Assembly (NCBI GenBank): GCA_018195615.1
Contig: JAGTPG010000002.1
Location: forward strand, 3,961,501 to 4,025,500
DNA length: 64,000 nucleotides
From: Streptomyces tuirus
GTDB lineage: Bacteria; Actinomycetota; Actinomycetes; Streptomycetales; Streptomycetaceae
Direction of reading: 5' to 3'
Below, in pieces: positions 60,848 to 64,000 of this stretch (position 1 is its first letter; every line of letters starts with the position of its first letter). The translations under genes were made by a program, and so were the position numbers. The notes under the pieces were generated by a model. That model worked only from the letters and a program-made list of their open reading frames with translations. It ran no database searches and was not told where the DNA came from.

Positions 60848-61294
60848 ATGACTGACGCCGCCGCCGTCGACACCCGCCCGACGAAGATCATGTACGTCGC
60901 CGAGGCCACCGCCCACGGCGGCCGTGAGGGCTACGTCACCAGCCAGGACGGCCAACTCGACCTCAAGGTCGCGATGCCCCCGCAGCTCGGCGGCGACGGC
61001 AACGGCACCAACCCGGAACAACTCTTCGCGGCCGGCTACAGCTCCTGTTTCCACAACGCCCTGATCCTCGTCGGGAACCGCGAGGGCTACGACCTGGTCG
61101 GCTCCACGGTCTCCGCGAAGGTCGGCATCGGCCCCAACAAGCAGCGCGGCTACGGCCTCGCGGTCGCCCTCAGCGTCTCCCTGCCGGTCCTCGACCCCGA
61201 CCTCGCGACCAAGCTGGTGGACGCGGCCCACGAGGTCTGCCCGTACTCGAACGCGACCCGCGGGAACATCGACGTGACGATCCTGCTTGGGTGA
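60848..61294 (+). CDS. ohr: Organic hydroperoxide resistance protein Ohr
   Basis: A 148-residue OsmC/Ohr-fold peroxidase. The two catalytic cysteines are in GYSSCFHNAL and HEVCPYSNATRG, and the active-site Arg region is near the start (HGGREGYVTS). It reduces organic hydroperoxides with lipoyl thiols. Start is ATG 60848, with GGGGGA upstream. Divergence from typical layouts is small: ohrR precedes it on the same strand. Confidence 0.96.
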   Translation: MTDAAAVDTRPTKIMYVAEATAHGGREGYVTSQDGQLDLKVAMPPQLGGDGNGTNPEQLFAAGYSSCFHNALILVGNREGYDLVGSTVSAKVGIGPNKQRGYGLAVALSVSLPVLDPDLATKLVDAAHEVCPYSNATRGNIDVTILLG

Positions 61295-61329
61295 AGAGGA
61301 GCGAGCCGGCGGGACGAGGGGAGTACGAC

Positions 61330-62489
61330 GTGGACGTGCACGGCACAGTGGCCGAGGGCTTCGAGCCAGTCAGGGAAGCGTTCGTACGGAACTTCGAGTC
61401 GCTCGGGGAGCGGGGCGCGGCCGTCGCCGTCTACCGGGACGGGCAGCGGGTCGTCGACCTGTGGGCCGGGACGAAGGACGTCGACGGCACGGCTCCCTGG
61501 GAGCGCGGCACCGCCCAGGTCGTGCGCTCGGCGACGAAGGGCGTCGCCGCCGCCGTACTCCTGCTGCTGCACCAGCGCGGACAGCTGGACCTGGACGCGC
61601 CGGTGGGCCACTACTGGCCCGAGTTCAAGGCGCGGGCAAGGAGCGGGTGCTGGTCCGGCACGTCCTGAACCACCGGGCCGGCCTGCCGGTCCTCGACCAC
61701 CCCCTCACCCCCCAGCAGGCGCTCGATCCGCTCCGGGGCCCCGAGGCGGTCGCCGCCCAGGCCCCGTCTGGGAACCCGGCACCGACCACGGCTACCACGC
61801 CCTCACCTACGGCTGGCTGCTCGACGAACTCGTGCGGCGCGTGACCGGGCAGGGCACCGGCGAGTGGCTCGCGTCACAGATCGCCGGCCCGCTGGGCCTG
61901 GACCTCTGGCTCGGACTGCCGGACGCGGAGGCCGGCCGGGTCGGACGCGTGGGCCGCGTCGAGGGCCCCGAGCCGACCGGCGGCCTGCGCGCCCGCCCGA
62001 AGCGCTCGGTCACCGAGGCCTACGAGGACCCGGCCTCCCTCACCCGCCGGGCCTTCGCGGCGATCACCCCGTTCCCGGAGCAGAACGACCCGGCGTACCG
62101 CGCGGCGGCCCTGCCCGCGACCAACGCCATATCGACGGCGGACGGGCTGGCCCGTTTCTACGCGACGCTGATCGGCGACACGGCCGGCGCCGCACGCCTC
62201 TTCACGCCGGAGACGGTCGAACTGGCCCGGGCCGAGGAGTCGGCGGGCCCGGACCGGGTCCTGGTGGTCGGCACCCGCTTCGGCCTCGGCTACATGCTGC
62301 ACGGCAGCGCCTCCCCTTCCTCACCCGGGCTCCTTCGGCCACCCGGGCCGTGGCGGCGCCCTCGGATTCGCCGACCCGGACACCGGGACCGCGTTCGGCT
62401 ACGTCACCAACGGCTTCCGCAAGACGGTGACGGCGGACCCACGGGCGCAGGGGCTGGTCAGGGCGGTACGGCAGGCCATCGGCCTTTGA
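61330..62489 (+). CDS. Beta-lactamase-fold serine hydrolase / esterase (four missing bases)
   Basis: About 387 residues after correction. The class C beta-lactamase/EstB-type motif SxxK is SATKG (about 64-68) after RGTAQVVR; the Tyr motif is YHALTYGWLLDEL; a C-terminal GHPGRGGALGF matches the HxG-type motif. It has no signal peptide. Family members hydrolyse esters or D-amino-acid peptides. Frame changes lie near 61634, 61765 and twice near 62315-62328, each fitting one missing base. Start GTG 61330 has GAGGGGAG upstream. Confidence 0.85.
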
Positions 62490-62496
62490 GGCGCCC

Positions 62497-62772
62497 CTAG
62501 ACGTGGATCGGATGGGACGTCCGACCGGACGCCTGGTCGATCTCCTCGTGGGCCTTGGTGAGCAACTGCATGGCTAGTTCGTTGAGCGCCCGGGCGCCGG
62601 CGATCTCCTCCCCGACCCGGGGCTGGTTGACGTCGGTCCGGTGCCGGCTCGCGTGCCCGTGCGCCCGTACCTCGGTGCCGTCGGGGAGCCGGACCATCGC
62701 GACCGCCTGGGTGTGCTGGTCGTCTTCCCTGAACTCCATCTCGACGTGCCATCCCACTGTGGTGTGCATCAT
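62497..62772 (-). CDS. DUF1876 protein
   Basis: A 91-residue protein of the DUF1876 family (dsRBD-like fold), common in actinobacteria: VGWHVEMEFREDDQHTQAVA, then RLPDGTEVRAHGHASRH, VGEEIAGARALNELAMQLL. Function unknown. The start at ATG 62772 follows an 11-base Shine-Dalgarno (GGAGGTGATCC) fully complementary to the 16S rRNA 3' end, suggesting very strong translation. It converges on the serine hydrolase gene, eight bases away. Confidence 0.9.
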   Translation of the reverse strand: MMHTTVGWHVEMEFREDDQHTQAVAMVRLPDGTEVRAHGHASRHRTDVNQPRVGEEIAGARALNELAMQLLTKAHEEIDQASGRTSHPIHV

Positions 62773-62774
62773 GA

Positions 62775-62785
62775 GGATCACCTCC
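62775..62785 (-). promoter_or_regulatory. Full-length Shine-Dalgarno of the DUF1876 gene
   Basis: On the minus strand the sequence GGAGGTGATCC is complementary over 11 bases to the conserved 16S 3' end (GGATCACCTCC). GGAGG ends eight bases before the ATG at 62772. Confidence 0.8.
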
Positions 62786-62842
62786 GGAAGACCTAGTTCC
62801 AGGGTGCCCCTCCGGCGGGGGAGCGCACCCGTCCGTTCGCCG

Positions 62843-63687
62843 CTATCCGGCGTGCAGCATCAGCCCGATCCCGACGACGAGCAGCCCGGCCGCCGCGATC
62901 CTCGGCGCCCCGAAACGCTCCTTGAAGAACACGGCCCCGATGGCGGCGCCGACGATGACGGACGACTCGCGCAGGGCGGCGATCGGCGCGAGTTCGGCCT
63001 TGGTCTGGGCCCACAGCACGAGGGCGTAGGCCGCGACGGACAGCACGGCCCCGACCAGCCCGATCCGCGCGAACGGCCGCAGAACAGCCATGGTCTGCCC
63101 GCGTCGGCGACTCACGGCGTAGACGGGGATCACCACCCCTGCACCGCCATCAGCCAGGCGATGTACCCGAGGGAGGACCCGGAGGCACGCACGCCGAGTC
63201 CGTCGACGACGGTGTACGCCGCGATGGCCAGCCCGGTCGCCAGGGCCGCTGCGATGGCCGCCCAGTCGGGACGGTGCCCGCGCAGGCCCCACAGGGCGAC
63301 GCCGGTCAGCCCCGCGCAGGACAGGGCGATACCGGCGGCGGCCCACCTGTCGGGCACCTCGTGCGCGAAGACCGCGGCCAGCACGGTCACGACCAGGGGC
63401 GCGGTGCCGCGCGCGATGGGATAGGCCTGACCGAAGTCCCCCAGCCGGAAGGACGTCATCAGCAGCGCGTAGTAGGCGATGTGCAGGACGGCGGAGCCGA
63501 GCAGGTAGGGCCACGCCCGGGCCTCCGGAAACGCCACGAAGGGTGCCATGGCCAGCCCGATGACCAGCCCGCCGCCCGAGATCAGGGCGAACCCGGCCAG
63601 CTTGTCGGTGATCTTGTGGGCGATGGCGTTCCAGCTGGCGTGGGTGACGGCGGCGAGCAGGACGGCGGCGGTGACCAGTGGCGTCAC
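62843..63687 (-). CDS. EamA/DMT-family transporter (one frameshift)
   Basis: About 281 residues with ten hydrophobic segments in two EamA halves: THASWNAIAHKITDKLAGFA in the first, PIAALRESSVIVGAAIGAVFF (cut) in the second, the family's conserved loop. It is a drug/metabolite exporter-type permease; the substrate is unknown. The frame changes near 63136 (CCCC), giving VQGVVIPVYAV. The GTG start at 63687 overlaps the stop of the upstream deacylase gene by four bases. Confidence 0.88.
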
Positions 63688-64000
63688 GAGGTGTGCTCGC
63701 GCACGTCCACCAGGGTGCCGCCGGCGTGGGCGACGAGGTCCTCGGGCGCCATGGGGAAGACGGTGTACGGCGTCCCGGCGGCGGCCCAGACCGTCTCGTG
63801 CCGGAGCAGGGACCGGTCGGCGAGAACGCGCGTTCTCGTCCGGTGTCCGAAGGGCGGCACGCCACCGATGGCATACCCGGTGGTCTCCCGTACGACGTCG
63901 GCGCGGGCCGGGTGACCTTCTCCGCGCCGAGCTCCTTGCGCACCAGCTCGACGTCCACCCGCGACGCCCCGTCCATGAGCACCAGCACCGGCACCCGGTC
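63684..64000 (-). CDS. YbaK/EbsC-family aminoacyl-tRNA deacylase, C-terminal part (one frameshift)
   Basis: Only about the last 105 residues are present; the gene continues beyond the window on the right. The order VLMDGASRVDVELVRKELGA, then after one restored base TRARADVVRETTGYAIGGVPP, FGHRTRTRVLADRSLL and ending ALVDVREH-like residues, matches the YbaK/ProX editing fold, with GYAIGGVPPFG the characteristic loop. These proteins hydrolyse mischarged tRNA such as Cys-tRNA-Pro. The frame change is near 63907. Its stop overlaps the EamA start. Confidence 0.85.
   Translation of the reverse strand, partial: PGAGAGAHGRGVAGGRRAGAQGARRGEGHPARADVVRETTGYAIGGVPPFGHRTRTRVLADRSLLRHETVWAAAGTPYTVFPMAPEDLVAHAGGTLVDVREHTS

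Overview
The window is about 70% G+C, has long GC-rich codon-biased genes, GTG/TTG starts and GTGA/ATGA overlaps, and carries the gene order glmU-prs-rplY-pth, ppc, galTEK, rsmA-ispE, pmt and ssgE. It is a chromosomal segment of a Streptomyces close to S. coelicolor. Nearly all of it is core chromosome, with two toxin-type islands.

Layout. 1-2.5 kb: end of a sodium/solute symporter, a coiled-coil DivIVA-like protein and an AhpD-like protein. 2.7-8.1 kb: a divergent locus of polymorphic-toxin-type domains. Leftwards it encodes a WHH-nuclease-like/SUKH fusion and an Imm35/deaminase/SUKH-4 fusion; rightwards a YwqJ-type deaminase and a SUKH-3 protein. 8.1-10.6 kb: an orphan histidine kinase, an HTH plus LAGLIDADG-like protein, and tRNA-Gln with a strong terminator. 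10.7-16 kb: glmU, prs, rplY, pth, a membrane protein and an LAETG-anchored surface protein. 16.1-24.3 kb: ppc, an acyl desaturase with its TetR regulator, a RelBE-type pair, a trans-aconitate methyltransferase, regulators and an acetyltransferase. 24.4-29.8 kb: galTEK divergent from a sugar symporter. 29.8-31.8 kb: a decayed whiJ/abaA-type module (ATPase, DUF397, DUF5753 remnants). 31.9-37.6 kb: a very large secreted ricin/alanine-rich/deaminase toxin, its candidate immunity gene and a strong terminator. 38-45.8 kb: a response regulator lacking the phospho-acceptor Asp, two paralogous membrane-anchored beta-propeller proteins, an ABC-F ATPase and an ankyrin/HEAT protein. 45.8-57.5 kb: ispE, rsmA, an Rpf-type muralytic factor, tatD, rsmI, pmt, two tandem penicillin-binding proteins and ssgE, mostly cell-wall and housekeeping functions. 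57.7-64 kb: a nickel/cobalt ECF transporter translationally joined to ohrR, then ohr, a serine hydrolase, a DUF1876 protein, an EamA permease and the end of a YbaK-type deacylase.

Sequence quality. About 35 apparent frameshifts occur in 24 genes. Every one I resolved is a single missing base, mostly in a G or C run, and many hit indispensable genes (pth, ispE). I treat them as consensus errors and give one span per gene, stating where the frame changes. Amino-acid lengths for those genes assume the missing base is restored.
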